The notes beneath the pieces are model-generated. The model was given only the letters and a program-made list of their open reading frames with translations. It had not been told where the DNA came from and searched no databases. The position numbers were made by a program, and so were the translations under genes. Shown here piece by piece: positions 38,576 through 48,318 of a stretch of 64,000 bases of DNA (position 1 is the first letter of the stretch; each line of letters begins with the position of its first letter). Source of the stretch: Paraburkholderia sp. (GTDB lineage: Bacteria > Pseudomonadota > Gammaproteobacteria > Burkholderiales > Burkholderiaceae); the NCBI RefSeq assembly GCF_004298475.1, contig NZ_SCRP01000017.1, positions 84,480 through 148,479 of the forward strand, written 5' to 3'.

Positions 38576-38770
38576 TCACAGAAACGGCTTGCCGTCCACC
38601 TGCTCATAGACGACGTTGCCTTCGTCGTCCTCGAACCGTTCGAGGTAGTTGCGCGCGCCGCAAAGCGGGCAGCGGAAGAGCGGCCCCTGGCCTTCGTTCT
38701 TGATGACCACTTCGCTCTGTTCCCACGGGGTGCCGCACGACTGGTTGCGGCAGACAAAAGTTTCGGACAT
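38576..38770 (-). CDS. Small zinc-ribbon-like protein
   Basis: 64-residue protein with two cysteine pairs: CRNQSC at residues 7-12 and CPLC at about 34-37 (FRCPLCGARNYLERF). This is a compact treble-clef or zinc-ribbon arrangement. The rest is acidic (FEDDEGNVVYEQVDG). The ATG at 38770 has CAGGAG upstream. No function is known to me; such proteins often bind nucleic acid or act as chaperone-like adaptors. It converges on glpF. Confidence 0.75.
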   Translation of the reverse strand: MSETFVCRNQSCGTPWEQSEVVIKNEGQGPLFRCPLCGARNYLERFEDDEGNVVYEQVDGKPFL

Positions 38771-39133
38771 GCAGATTCTCCTGACGGTTACGGCCGCAAG
38801 ACTACAGCATGCGCGACCTTAGCGACGAAATTCTTCGCTCCACTGTTCGTTTTTTGAGCACTTTTGCGCCGGACACTGTTCCACCACGGCGCAATCCCGC
38901 CTGAACCGCATATCCCCTGCGCGCCCGCCGCTGGTCCTCCCCCCCGCAAACGCGGCCCTTGCGCTGCCTCAAGCACTGCCCCAAGCGCTAACTCAAGCGC
39001 TGCCCACGCACGGCCCCAGGTGCGCTCGCCGATGCCAATCGCGGGCTGGCACGGTTCTGGCGTAATCGGCTCCCGACAGATTGGCGAACCACGCCTGTTC
39101 ATATCAATACAGAGAACATAGAGGAGCACAACC
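38771..39133. other. Intergenic regulatory region upstream of exaC
   Basis: 363 bp without a gene. It contains the sigma-54 promoter described separately and, at 38964-39005, loose repeats of CAAGCGCTGCC type (CAAGCACTGCC, CAAGCGCTAAC, CAAGCGCTGCC). The roughly 150 bp upstream of the promoter is where a sigma-54 activator would bind. Confidence 0.5.
39046..39063 (+). promoter_or_regulatory. Sigma-54 promoter for exaC
   Basis: CTGGCACGGTTCTGGCGT has the invariant GG (39048-39049) and GC (39060-39061) with exactly ten bases between, and differs from the consensus TGGCAC-N5-TTGC in one core position. It lies 71 bp before the exaC ATG. Confidence 0.75.
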
Positions 39134-40654
39134 ATGAATCGTGCAGAAATGCAGTTTCTGAACACGGAATTCCCGTACAAGAAACAATACGGCAATTTCA
39201 TCGGCGGCAAATGGGTCGCGCCGCTCGGCGGCGAGTACTTCGACGACATTTCGCCGATCACCGGTCATCCGTTCACGTCGATCCCGCGCTCGCGCGAAGC
39301 CGACGTCGAACTCGCACTCGACGCCGCGCACGGCGCGAAAGAAGCGTGGGCCAGAACCTCGGCCACCGACCGCGCGAACGTCCTGATCCGCATCGCCGAG
39401 CGCATCGAACAGAACCTGCACAAGCTGGCCGTCGCCGAAACGATCGACAACGGCAAGCCGCTGCGCGAGACGCTCGCTGCCGATATCCCGCTCGCCGCCG
39501 ATCACTTCCGCTATTTCGCCGGCTGCGTGCGCGCGCAGGAAGGCGGCATCTCCGAGATCGATCACGATACGGTCGGCTATCACTTTCACGAGCCGCTCGG
39601 CGTGATCGGCCAGATCATTCCGTGGAATTTCCCGATCCTGATGGCCGCGTGGAAGCTCGCACCCGCGCTCGCGGCCGGCAACTGCGTCGTGCTCAAGCCC
39701 GCCGAGCAAACCCCGGCGTCGATGCTCGTGCTGCTCGAACTGATCCAGGATCTGCTGCCGCCGGGCGTGCTGAACGTCGTGAACGGCTTCGGCCTCGAAG
39801 CAGGCAAGCCGCTCGCGTCGAGCCGCCGAATCGCGAAGATCGCCTTTACCGGCGAAACCACGACGGGCCGCCTGATCATGCAGTATGCGAGCCAGAACAT
39901 CATTCCGGTCACGCTGGAGCTGGGCGGCAAGAGCCCGAACATCTTCTTCGCCGATGTCGTCGAACACGACGACAGCTACTTCGACAAGGCGCTCGAAGGC
40001 TTTGCGATGTTCGCGCTCAATCAGGGCGAAGTGTGCACCTGCCCGTCGCGCGTGCTGATCGACGAAAAAATCTACGACCGCTTCATGGCGCGCGCGCTCA
40101 AGCGCGTCGCCGCGATCCAGCAGGGCCATCCGCTCGACACGCGGACGATGATCGGCGCACAGGCCTCGCAGGAGCAGCTCGAAAAGATCCTCTCGTACAT
40201 CGATCTCGGCAAGCAGGAAGGCGCGCAATGCCTGATCGGCGGCGAGCGCAGCAAGCTGTCCGGCGAACTCAGCGACGGCTACTACGTGAAGCCCACGGTG
40301 TTCCGCGGCCACAACAAGATGCGCATCTTCCAGGAAGAGATTTTCGGGCCGGTCGTGTCGGTGACGACCTTCAAGACCGAAGAGGAAGCGCTCGAAATCG
40401 CGAACGACACGCTTTACGGCCTCGGCGCAGGCGTCTGGACGCGCGACGGCGCGCGCGCGTACCGCTTCGGCCGTGCCATCCAGGCCGGGCGCGTGTGGAC
40501 CAACTGCTATCACGCGTATCCCGCGCACTCGGCATTCGGCGGATACAAGCAGTCAGGCATCGGACGCGAGAATCACAAGATGATGCTCGATCACTATCAG
40601 CAGACGAAGAACCTGCTTGTCAGCTATAGCGATCAGCCGCTCGGGTTTTTCTGA
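39134..40654 (+). CDS. exaC: Acetaldehyde dehydrogenase, ExaC/AcoD type
   Basis: NAD-dependent aldehyde dehydrogenase oxidising acetaldehyde to acetate. The 506-residue protein has IIPWNFPIL with oxyanion Asn165, Lys188 (VLKPAEQTP), Glu262 (LELGGKSP) and nucleophile Cys301 in [11 protein letters not shown]. Length and sequence match the AcoD/ExaC group. A sigma-54 promoter lies upstream. It is followed by a DUF779 gene, its usual companion, and then faces eutBC, whose product acetaldehyde it would remove. Confidence 0.93.
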   Translation: MNRAEMQFLNTEFPYKKQYGNFIGGKWVAPLGGEYFDDISPITGHPFTSIPRSREADVELALDAAHGAKEAWARTSATDRANVLIRIAERIEQNLHKLAVAETIDNGKPLRETLAADIPLAADHFRYFAGCVRAQEGGISEIDHDTVGYHFHEPLGVIGQIIPWNFPILMAAWKLAPALAAGNCVVLKPAEQTPASMLVLLELIQDLLPPGVLNVVNGFGLEAGKPLASSRRIAKIAFTGETTTGRLIMQYASQNIIPVTLELGGKSPNIFFADVVEHDDSYFDKALEGFAMFALNQGEVCTCPSRVLIDEKIYDRFMARALKRVAAIQQGHPLDTRTMIGAQASQEQLEKILSYIDLGKQEGAQCLIGGERSKLSGELSDGYYVKPTVFRGHNKMRIFQEEIFGPVVSVTTFKTEEEALEIANDTLYGLGAGVWTRDGARAYRFGRAIQAGRVWTNCYHAYPAHSAFGGYKQSGIGRENHKMMLDHYQQTKNLLVSYSDQPLGFF

Positions 40655-40748
40655 GTGGGTTGGCGGTTTGGCGTGCGGCAGTGCATCCCCGATTCTTTCG
40701 CCGCACGCCCTTTTTTATCGATCAATCCACGCAGGGAGCAACCGGGAA

Positions 40749-41129
40749 ATGGTGCTACGTGTCACGGCCACACCCGAGGCACTCGCGCTTATCGAGCGCC
40801 TCGCGAACGAACACGGGCCGCTCCTTTTTCATCAGTCCGGCGGCTGCTGCGACGGCAGCGCGCCGATGTGCTTTCCGGCCGGTGAATTCCTGGTCGGCAC
40901 GTCGGACGTGCAACTCGGTGAAATCGGCGGCATGCCGTTTTACATGACTGAGGCGCAATTCGCGTACTGGCAGCATACGCAACTCGTCATCGATGCCGTG
41001 CCCGGCAACGGCGGCATGTTCTCTCTCGAACGGCCCACGGGGCTGCGCTTCATCACGCGCTCGCGGCTCTTCGACGATGCGGAAAACGCCTGGCTCGACG
41101 CCCATCCCGTGGCGCGCGTGCAAGCATGA
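40749..41129 (+). CDS. DUF779 family protein
   Basis: 126-residue protein. FHQSGGCCDGSAPMCFP near residue 30 carries three cysteines in the conserved DUF779 pattern, and VLRVTATPEALALIERL opens the chain. The family is found mainly next to ExaC/AcoD aldehyde dehydrogenases; its role is not established and it could be an accessory redox or metal protein. The ATG at 40749 is the start that yields family length. The gap after exaC is 94 bp. Confidence 0.88.
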   Translation: MVLRVTATPEALALIERLANEHGPLLFHQSGGCCDGSAPMCFPAGEFLVGTSDVQLGEIGGMPFYMTEAQFAYWQHTQLVIDAVPGNGGMFSLERPTGLRFITRSRLFDDAENAWLDAHPVARVQA

Positions 41130-41135
41130 GCCACG

Positions 41136-41969
41136 TCAGCGGCTTCGCTCGCGCGGCGCGGACAAAGGCGCCGAAGCCGCGGTTGCAGTGGCGTCGGCGT
41201 GGCCGCGCGCGTCATCGCTATCGTCTTTGAGACCGATGCCGGTCATGCCGAGCGCGCGCGAGCGCGTCAGCAAATAGCACAGCTTCGCGGCTGCCGCCTC
41301 GTAGCCCAGACCTTCGGGGCGAACGTTCGAGATGCAGTTGCGCTCGGCATCGGTGCGGCCAACGCGCGGCGCAGCGGTCAGATAGAGGCCGAGGCTGTCC
41401 GGCGAACTGAGGCCGGGCCGCTCGCCAATCAGCATCACCACGTACCGCGCCCGCAGGCGTTCGCCGATCTCGTCGCCGAGTGCGACGCGCGCCTGCCGTG
41501 CGACGACGACCGGCCCCACTTGCCAGCCATCCAGCCTCGGCAGCGCAGCATCGAGCACCGGCAGTGCATGCGCGGCGGCGGCGCGCGCAGAGAGCCCGTC
41601 CGCAATCACGAAAACGACATCGGCAGGCGCAGCAGCTTCGTTGCACACAGCGTCGCTCACTGCGTCGCACAAAACGCGCACGCTCGCTTCGTTCAGCCGT
41701 CGGCCAAGATCGGGCCGGCGCAGGTAATGATCGCGATCGGGCGCCGCGCTGTGGACGTCGATCGACGCCAGGGCGCGTGTTTTCAGCGCCGCGTGCAGCG
41801 CGTCCGCGTCGAGCGGCTGATGCACGGCATCGCGCGCCTGCGCATGCGCGCGTTCGAATGCGAGTAATGGCGCGGTCGGCAGGCCGCTGCCCGCACGGCC
41901 CAGCGCGATGCGCGCGCTGGTAAAGCGGCGCAGCGCGGCCCACGGGTTCGCTTCGACCGGTCCGCTCAT
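41136..41969 (-). CDS. eutC: Ethanolamine ammonia-lyase small subunit
   Basis: Light chain (277 residues) of the adenosylcobalamin-dependent lyase that splits ethanolamine to acetaldehyde and ammonia. Recognisable blocks are LRRFTSARIALGRAGSGLPT, LARSIDV-type ASIDVHSAAPDRDHYLRRPDLGR, VVFVIADGLSARA, ERPGLSSPDSLGLYLT and RNCISNVRPEGL. The ATG at 41969 overlaps the eutB stop by four bases. The 3' end meets the DUF779 gene with only six bases between. Confidence 0.94.
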   Translation of the reverse strand: MSGPVEANPWAALRRFTSARIALGRAGSGLPTAPLLAFERAHAQARDAVHQPLDADALHAALKTRALASIDVHSAAPDRDHYLRRPDLGRRLNEASVRVLCDAVSDAVCNEAAAPADVVFVIADGLSARAAAAHALPVLDAALPRLDGWQVGPVVVARQARVALGDEIGERLRARYVVMLIGERPGLSSPDSLGLYLTAAPRVGRTDAERNCISNVRPEGLGYEAAAAKLCYLLTRSRALGMTGIGLKDDSDDARGHADATATAASAPLSAPRERSR

Positions 41970-43372
41970 GCATCCTCCACCCAGTTTTTCGCCGAGGCGA
42001 GCAACGGCTGCCCCGGCGACACCCTCAACAACGTGCCGCGCGCGTCGGCGATCTGCATCTGCGCGAGCCACGCCTCGAATTCCGGCGCGCGGCGCAGGCC
42101 AAGCACGTCGCGCAGATACAGCGCATCGTGAAACGACGTGCTCTGGTAGTTGAGCATCACATCGTCGGCGCCGGGCACGCCCATGATGAAGTTCACGCCC
42201 GCGACGCCAAGCAGCGTCAGCAGCGTGTCCATGTCGTTCTGATCGGCCTGCGCATGGTTCGTGTAGCAGATATCGCAGCCCATCGGCACGCCGAGCAGCT
42301 TGCCGCAGAAATGATCTTCGAGCCCCGCGCGAACGATCTGCTTGCCGTCGTACAGATACTCCGGTCCGATAAAACCCACGACGGTATTGACGAGCAATGG
42401 CCGATACCGGCGCGCCACGGCGTAGGCGCGCGCTTCGCACGTCTGCTGGTCGACGCCGTGATGCGCATTCGCGGAGAGCGCGCTGCCCTGCCCGGTCTCG
42501 AAGTACATGACGTTGTCGCCGACCGTGCCGCGCCCGAGCGACAGCGCAGCCTCATGCGCCTCGTCGAGCAGTGCGAGCGTGACGCCGAAGCTCGCGTTCG
42601 CCGCCTGCGTACCCGCAATCGACTGAAACACGAGATCGACGCTCGCGCCGCGTTCGATGGCGGCCAGTGTGTTCGTCACATGCGTGAGCACGCACGATTG
42701 CGTCGGCACCGCATAGCGCTCGCGAAAGCTATCGATCATGGCGAGCAGCCGGATGATCGCGGCGAGATTGTCGGAAGCGGGATTCACGCCGATCACGGCG
42801 TCGCCGCAGCCGTACATCAGGCCATCGAGCATCGAGGCGGCGATGCCTTTGACGTCGTCGGTTGGATGATTAGGTTGCAGGCGCACCGAAAGATGGCCGG
42901 GCAAGCCGATCGTATTGCGAAAGCGCGTCACGACCGGCCGCTTCTTCGCCACCGCGATGAGATCCTGGTTGCGCATCAGCTTCGATACGGCGGCGGCCAT
43001 CTCCGGCGTCAGGCCGTCTGCGACGGCAGCAAGCGCAGCGGCATCGGTCGTGTCCGCCAGCAGCCACTCGCGAAACTCGCCCACGGTCAACGACGCGATG
43101 GGCGCGAAGGCCTGCGGCGAATGGCTGTCGACGATGAGCCGCGTCACCTCGTCGGTTTCGTACGGAATCAAGGCTTCGTCGAGGAACGCGCGCAGCGGCA
43201 GGTCGGCCAGCGCAAGCTTTGCCGCGACGCGTTCTTCCTCGGTTTCGGCGGCGAGCCCCGCAAGCTCATCGCCGGAGCGCTGGGGACTCGCCTTCGCCAG
43301 CAGCGTGCGCAGGCCGTCGAAGCGGTAGACGCGGCTCCCCAAGGTCTGGACATGCGTGGAGGCAGGGCTCAT
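41966..43372 (-). CDS. eutB: Ethanolamine ammonia-lyase large subunit
   Basis: Catalytic heavy chain (468 residues) forming the ethanolamine-binding TIM barrel. Conserved blocks include GLPGHLSVRLQPNHPTDD, GVNPASDN, QSCVLTHVTNTLAAIERG and FETGQGSALSANAHHGVDQQT. No microcompartment (eut shell) genes are nearby, so this is the short eutBC type that works in the cytoplasm with a soluble aldehyde dehydrogenase. Its promoter should be in the 180-bp gap shared with the GyrI-like gene. Confidence 0.95.
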   Translation of the reverse strand: MSPASTHVQTLGSRVYRFDGLRTLLAKASPQRSGDELAGLAAETEEERVAAKLALADLPLRAFLDEALIPYETDEVTRLIVDSHSPQAFAPIASLTVGEFREWLLADTTDAAALAAVADGLTPEMAAAVSKLMRNQDLIAVAKKRPVVTRFRNTIGLPGHLSVRLQPNHPTDDVKGIAASMLDGLMYGCGDAVIGVNPASDNLAAIIRLLAMIDSFRERYAVPTQSCVLTHVTNTLAAIERGASVDLVFQSIAGTQAANASFGVTLALLDEAHEAALSLGRGTVGDNVMYFETGQGSALSANAHHGVDQQTCEARAYAVARRYRPLLVNTVVGFIGPEYLYDGKQIVRAGLEDHFCGKLLGVPMGCDICYTNHAQADQNDMDTLLTLLGVAGVNFIMGVPGADDVMLNYQSTSFHDALYLRDVLGLRRAPEFEAWLAQMQIADARGTLLRVSPGQPLLASAKNWVEDA

Positions 43373-43553
43373 CGGGGGCGCTCCCGTGCAGGCGGACGCG
43401 CCGCCATGTAGCGAAACGATAGTGCCACGATAGCGCCAACCGGAAGCAGCGTCACGCCCACCGGCCTGGGCACCGGCACCGCAGGCGCGACGGTGCTATC
43501 GTGAATCGATGGAGCCGGGCGTCTTTTGCCGCTCACCATCACGGAGACGCATC

Positions 43554-44033
43554 ATGCAACGCAGCGACGTCAAGATAGTCACCCTGCAGCCGATGAACCT
43601 GCTTGCAGTCGGGCATGTCGGCCCGTACACGAAGATCGGCGACGCGTTCTTCACGCTGGCGCAGTGGCTCGGCGCACGCCGCGTGCCGACGTCGCGGGCG
43701 AAACTCGTCGGCATTTTCTACGACGATCCAAATCAGGTCGAAGCGTCGAAACTGCGCTCCAAGGCGGCGATTCATCTACCGGATACGTCGAACCTCACGC
43801 CCGGATCGCCGGTCGAGAAGATGCAACTGCGCGGCGGCGCGCACGCGATGCTCGTGCATAAGGGGCCGTATGAAGGCCTCAGCGCGGTCTGGACCTGGTT
43901 TTACGCCGACTGGCTGCCAAAGTCGGGCCGCAAAGCCGATGCCGACGCACCTTCTTTCGAGCTGTATCTGAATACGCCCGAAGAAGTGGCTCCAGATGAG
44001 CTGCTCACTGAGCTTTATCTGCCGCTGGTTTGA
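43554..44033 (+). CDS. GyrI-like / AraC effector-binding-domain protein
   Basis: 159-residue stand-alone SRPBCC-like small-molecule-binding domain of the GyrI-like type, as found at the C-terminus of Rob- and BmrR-like regulators. Typical blocks are VTLQPMNLLAVGHVGPYTKIG, LVGIFYDDPN and LRGGAHAMLVHKGPYEGL with an acidic C-terminal strand (FELYLNTPEEVAPDEL). There is no DNA-binding domain. The ATG at 43554 has GGAG eight bases upstream. Possible roles are ligand sequestration or gyrase-inhibitor-like protection. Confidence 0.87.
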   Translation: MQRSDVKIVTLQPMNLLAVGHVGPYTKIGDAFFTLAQWLGARRVPTSRAKLVGIFYDDPNQVEASKLRSKAAIHLPDTSNLTPGSPVEKMQLRGGAHAMLVHKGPYEGLSAVWTWFYADWLPKSGRKADADAPSFELYLNTPEEVAPDELLTELYLPLV

Positions 44034-44583
44034 GAAATCCGGGACTGTTCCGGGGAAGCGCTGCGGCTGCGATGGCCGGGTCTTTAGGTTTTCTTGTTTA
44101 CCTGTATGTAAACGTAGTAATAGTTAACAAGCCCTGGCACTTCCTGTGGATAAGCGGGGAAAACCCCAGATAAATCAAAACTATGCCCGCTTTATAACTG
44201 CGCTTTGCGGGCGTGAATAACGTCGCACAGCGTCTGATAACTTTTTGGTCTGCGCGACGCCTCCGCACTTATCCCCAATTCGCACACAGACATTCCATGG
44301 GGTTTTCCGCGAGTTATCCGCATGAGGTTGTGGATAGCGCAACTTGAGGGCCGAGCTTTGCCTGAACCGGAATCGCGACGTGTGCTGCCGATGAACTTTT
44401 GAAGGCGCCGTTCTTGAAGGCCGGGCTTAAAAAGGACGGTTTAAAAATTGGTCATCCTGAGGATTCGTCGCCGCACATCCGCTGCGGCCTACACTGCCGA
44501 CCCGTTACCAGTCAAACGAAGCGTCGCAAAGTGTGGCAAAGCGCCCCAATATGAAGTACGGCGTTGTAGCCTTTGTGGGGCAA
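44034..44583. other. Gene-free, AT-richer region with DnaA-box-like sites
   Basis: 550 bp without a gene, visibly less GC-rich than its surroundings. It contains a perfect DnaA box on the minus strand (TGTGGATAA, 44145-44153), near matches TTATCCCCA (44269-44277) and TTATCCGCA (44314-44322), and TGTGGATAG (44329-44337). The sites span about 190 bp with AT-rich patches between. No replication gene is nearby. Confidence 0.55.
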
Positions 44584-45051
44584 ATGTTAGACTCAAGTCG
44601 CATTTTCCTGGCCCATCTCGTGACTAATCGATCCCGTACACATCTGACCGCATGGCTTGGCTTGATCGCCATGTGGCTCGTCGTGTTCGCGCCGATCGCG
44701 AGTCAGTTGATCGAACAGACCCGTTTGCACCAGGACGCTGTCGTTGCGTGCACGGAAATGAACATGGACGACATGCACATGTCCAACATGCAGATGGGCG
44801 ACATGCACATGTGCTCCGCAGCGAGCCATGCCGCCGATACCGGCCATCACGCTTCGAGCGCGACGACCATGGCGGCATGCGGCTACTGCGACCTGCTCGG
44901 CTCCCACGCGGCCATGCCCGCGCTGGCGCCCGCCGCCGAGGCGGCGTACGTGCTCCTCACCTTCGCCGCAGCACCGGTCCTTTCCACACGATTCACGCCG
45001 ATCGGCGCGTTTCCGAGCGGACGCCCGCGCGCACCTCCCGTCGTTTCCTGA
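44584..45051 (+). CDS. DUF2946-like Met/His-rich protein
   Basis: About 155 residues. One membrane segment (AWLGLIAMWLVVFAPIAS) precedes a Met/His-rich stretch with MNMDDMHMSNMQMGDMHM and HAADTGHH, then CGYCDLLGSHAAMP and a second hydrophobic segment. This is the layout of DUF2946 proteins, which tend to lie beside TonB receptors and copper genes. Met/His clusters suggest periplasmic copper binding; that is inference. The start is uncertain: GTG 44533, ATG 44551 and ATG 44584 are all in frame. It precedes the TonB-dependent receptor by 94 bp. Confidence 0.78.
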   Translation: MLDSSRIFLAHLVTNRSRTHLTAWLGLIAMWLVVFAPIASQLIEQTRLHQDAVVACTEMNMDDMHMSNMQMGDMHMCSAASHAADTGHHASSATTMAACGYCDLLGSHAAMPALAPAAEAAYVLLTFAAAPVLSTRFTPIGAFPSGRPRAPPVVS

Positions 45052-45145
45052 TTTCATCTGTTTGAGACAACCGCGATAAACGTGCGTCGTTGATGCAAAC
45101 GACGACGCATGCGATTTCGCTCGTCCATCGATTTCAGGAATTAAT

Positions 45146-47494
45146 ATGTCTTACTTCGCACTGCGAAGCGCATGCGCTCGCCCACGCAAAACCGTGTGGT
45201 GCGCCACGCTCGGTATCCTTCCCTTTTCGCTGCTCGCGCCGTACGCGCACGCAGACAATCCGGCGAGCGAAATGACCCTGCCGGCCGTCACCGTGAACGC
45301 GACGAGCGATTCGTCCAGCGCCTCGAGCGTTACCCAGCCCGCCGTCGATCCCAACCTGCCCGCGTCCGTCGAGACCGTCACGCGCGAGCAGTTCAACAAC
45401 TGGAGCGTCGTCAACAGCGAAGACACGCTGAAGTACCTGCCCAATCTCGCGGTACGCAAGCGCTTCACCGGCGACCAGAACTCCATCATCGCGGTGCGCG
45501 GCACGAGCAATACGCAAAGCGCGCGCGGCCTCGTGTATGCCGACGGCCTCTTGCTCAGCAACCTGCTCGGCAACAGCTATTCGTTTCCGCCGCGCTGGTC
45601 GATGGTGTATCCCGAGGAGATCCAGCAGGTCGACGTGATCTATGGGCCGTTCTCGGCGCTCTATCCCGGCAATTCGCTCGGCGCGACGGTCCTCATTTCG
45701 ACGCGCATGCCGACGAAGTTCGAAGCCACCGCGGACGTGAAAGCGTTCACGCAGCACTTCAGCCTTTATGGCGTGAATCAGAACTTCAACGGCAGTCAGG
45801 CCACCGCGACGATCGGCGACAAGATCGGCAAGTTCTCGTACCGGCTCGGCGTCAATCACCTCGATAACACCAGCCAGCCGCTGAACTTCGCGACGACGGC
45901 GAAATCGTCGACGCCCGCGCGACCGGGCGACAAGGTGGTCAACGGCGCGTACTTCTACAACAACCAGAACAATGCGCCGACCGCGGTGCTCGGCGTGAGC
46001 GGCGAAGGCATCGAGCACACGGTTCAGGACCAGTTCACCCTGAAAACGCAATACGATTTCACGCCGACCGTGCAGGGCGCGTTCACGCTCGGCTACTGGC
46101 ACCAGACCTACAACAGCCAGACCGCGTCGTTTCTCACCGACGAGAACGGCAATCCCGTGTACAGCGGCACGGTCAATATCGGCGGCAACCGCTACACGAT
46201 CAAGGACCCGACCTTTGCGCCGAGTCTCGGCTACAGCGAGAACTGGCTGTACGGCCTGTCGTTGCGCACGCATCAAGCGACCGGCTGGAACGCGGAAGCG
46301 ATAGCGTCTTACTACGACGTGTCCAACAGCGTCGCACGCACGGCCAACGTGGGCGGCCCGAACAATGGCGCGGGCGTCGTGACTTTCGGCGACGGCACCG
46401 GCTGGAAGACGCTCGACCTGAAGGCGACGTGGACGCCGCCATCGCCCGCAGCCGGGTTGCTCAATCACGCGCTGACTTTCGGCTATCACTACGACAACTA
46501 TTTCGTTGACAACCGCACCTACAGCACGGCGAACTGGCGCGACGGCGCAGCGGGTTCATTCGCCAACTCGTTCAGCGGCAAAACGCAGACCCAGGCGCTG
46601 TACGCGCAGGATGCCTGGCGCTTCCTGCCGCGCTGGAAGGTCGTTGCCGGCCTGCGCTACGAGGACTGGAACGCGTATCGCGGCCAGCAGTCGATCGGTG
46701 CGACTGGACTGGCTTATCCCGAATCGAACCAGCAGCACGTGTCGCCGAAGGCCTCGATCTCCTTCGACGTGACCCAGGACCTCACGCTGCGCGCGTCGGT
46801 CGGGCGCGCGTACCGTTTCCCGACCGTCAGTGAGCTTTTCCAGGGGACGATCAACGGCTTCACGATCGTCAACAACAATCCGAACCTTCAGCCGGAAAAC
46901 GATCTGTCGAAGGAGTTGAGCGCTGAATGGGCGCACTGGAACGGTCTGTGGCGCCTGTCGTTGTTCCAGGACGACGTGAAGAACGCGATCTTCAGCCAGA
47001 CCGATACGACGGTGATCCCGAACGTCACCAATTTCCAGAACATCGGCAAGGTGCGCTCGCGCGGCGTGGAGGTGAGCTATCAAGGCCAGGACGTCGGCAT
47101 TCACGGGCTCGACCTGATCGCGAGCGTCGCCTACACGCAATCGAAGATTCTGGCCAATGCGCAGAACCCCGCCAGCGTCGGCAAATACTTCTACCGGATT
47201 CCGCTGTTCCGCGCCGATCTCGCGGCGAGTTACCACATCGATGAGCGCTCAACGATGATGCTCGGCGTGCGTTATTCGGGCCGCCAGTACAACACGCTGA
47301 CCAATACCGATTCGAATCCGAACGTGTTCGGCGGCACGAGCACCTATACGGTGGCCGACGCGAAGTACACGTTCAAGCCGACCCGATCGACTCAGCTTGC
47401 CGTTGGTATCGACAACCTCTTCGATGCGCGGTACTTCGTCTATCACCCGTATCCGGGACGCACGTACTACGTCCAGGCCAGGATCGGGATCTGA
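45146..47494 (+). CDS. TonB-dependent outer-membrane receptor
   Basis: 782-residue receptor. A long signal peptide ends near residue 37 (PYAHA-DN). The plug domain spans about 55-165 (ASVETVTREQFNNWSVVNSE, GPFSALYPGNSLGATVLIST) and the beta-barrel runs to the terminal YYVQARIGI, with aromatic/hydrophobic alternation at the end. It is followed two bases later by tonB-exbB-exbD, giving it a dedicated energy supply. The ligand cannot be read from sequence; neighbours with Met/His-rich and thioredoxin-like features favour a copper or metallophore substrate. Confidence 0.92.
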   Translation: MSYFALRSACARPRKTVWCATLGILPFSLLAPYAHADNPASEMTLPAVTVNATSDSSSASSVTQPAVDPNLPASVETVTREQFNNWSVVNSEDTLKYLPNLAVRKRFTGDQNSIIAVRGTSNTQSARGLVYADGLLLSNLLGNSYSFPPRWSMVYPEEIQQVDVIYGPFSALYPGNSLGATVLISTRMPTKFEATADVKAFTQHFSLYGVNQNFNGSQATATIGDKIGKFSYRLGVNHLDNTSQPLNFATTAKSSTPARPGDKVVNGAYFYNNQNNAPTAVLGVSGEGIEHTVQDQFTLKTQYDFTPTVQGAFTLGYWHQTYNSQTASFLTDENGNPVYSGTVNIGGNRYTIKDPTFAPSLGYSENWLYGLSLRTHQATGWNAEAIASYYDVSNSVARTANVGGPNNGAGVVTFGDGTGWKTLDLKATWTPPSPAAGLLNHALTFGYHYDNYFVDNRTYSTANWRDGAAGSFANSFSGKTQTQALYAQDAWRFLPRWKVVAGLRYEDWNAYRGQQSIGATGLAYPESNQQHVSPKASISFDVTQDLTLRASVGRAYRFPTVSELFQGTINGFTIVNNNPNLQPENDLSKELSAEWAHWNGLWRLSLFQDDVKNAIFSQTDTTVIPNVTNFQNIGKVRSRGVEVSYQGQDVGIHGLDLIASVAYTQSKILANAQNPASVGKYFYRIPLFRADLAASYHIDERSTMMLGVRYSGRQYNTLTNTDSNPNVFGGTSTYTVADAKYTFKPTRSTQLAVGIDNLFDARYFVYHPYPGRTYYVQARIGI

Positions 47495-47496
47495 TC

Positions 47497-48306
47497 GTGA
47501 GCAAGCCACTCTCCCTCACATCGCCCGGCTTGCCGGTGCAGGTGCGGCATGACGGGCAGAAGCAATACGCGCAGCTAAATCAACGCCCGCGGCAAAAGCG
47601 GCATATCGTGGGCGCTGCCGTGTTCGTCGGCGCGCTGCACGTTGCCCTGCTCGGCCTCGTCATGTCGGCGCGCGAACCGCAACGAGAAGCGATGCCGGTG
47701 CGCGTCGTCGCGGCGGAGCTCATCACGTCCGCGCCCGCCGCATCCGCGATGCCTGCGCCGGCCGTTCCGTTGCGCCCGCAACCACCCGCGCCTGCGCGGC
47801 AGACGAGCGCGCCGCGTCCGGTTGTGCAGCCGGTTGCGCATGCTGCCGCGCCCGTCGTGCACCAGCGCGTTACCGAACCGCAGCAGCAGCCGTTGCCTGC
47901 TGCAGCACCGGCTGCACCTGCCGTCGCGCCCGCACCGCCAACTTCGTCGGCTTCATCGGCTTCATCCGCTCAGCAAGCCGATGCTTCGCCAGCGGCGGCG
48001 CAAGCCGCTGCGGACGGCGACCCGACGCCGCGCGCCGTTGCGCAACTCGATTGCACGATTGCGAAACCCGCCTATCCGATGCTGTCGCGCCGCAGTCGAG
48101 AGTCGGGCACGGCGCTCGTCCAGTTGCGCGTCGACGTGAAGGGGCATGTCGATGCGGCGCATGTCGTCGCTTCAAGCGGCTACCCGAGACTCGATGCCGC
48201 CGCGCTCGACGCCGTACTGGCCAGCGCGTGCGCACCTTATAGAGAGCACGGCAAGGCCGTGCCAGCGACCGCCAAAGTGCCGGTCGTCTTCAATCTTTCC
48301 GAATAA
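47497..48306 (+). CDS. tonB: TonB energy-transducing protein
   Basis: 269-residue TonB family protein with a GTG start two bases after the receptor stop. An N-terminal cytoplasmic tail precedes one membrane helix (VGAAVFVGALHVALLGLVM, about 38-56). A long Pro/Ala/Gln/Ser periplasmic spacer follows, then a C-terminal TonB domain (KPAYPMLSRRSRESGTALVQ, SGYPRLDAAALDAV). It couples the proton motive force from ExbB-ExbD to the receptor. Operon with receptor, exbB and exbD. Confidence 0.93.
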   Translation: MSKPLSLTSPGLPVQVRHDGQKQYAQLNQRPRQKRHIVGAAVFVGALHVALLGLVMSAREPQREAMPVRVVAAELITSAPAASAMPAPAVPLRPQPPAPARQTSAPRPVVQPVAHAAAPVVHQRVTEPQQQPLPAAAPAAPAVAPAPPTSSASSASSAQQADASPAAAQAAADGDPTPRAVAQLDCTIAKPAYPMLSRRSRESGTALVQLRVDVKGHVDAAHVVASSGYPRLDAAALDAVLASACAPYREHGKAVPATAKVPVVFNLSE

Positions 48307-48318
48307 AGGAGTTCCAGC

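Noticed and set aside
44034-44583. Chromosomal replication origin
   Set aside because: Only one perfect DnaA box, and no dnaA, dnaN, gyrB, parA or parB nearby. Reported only as a DnaA-box cluster.
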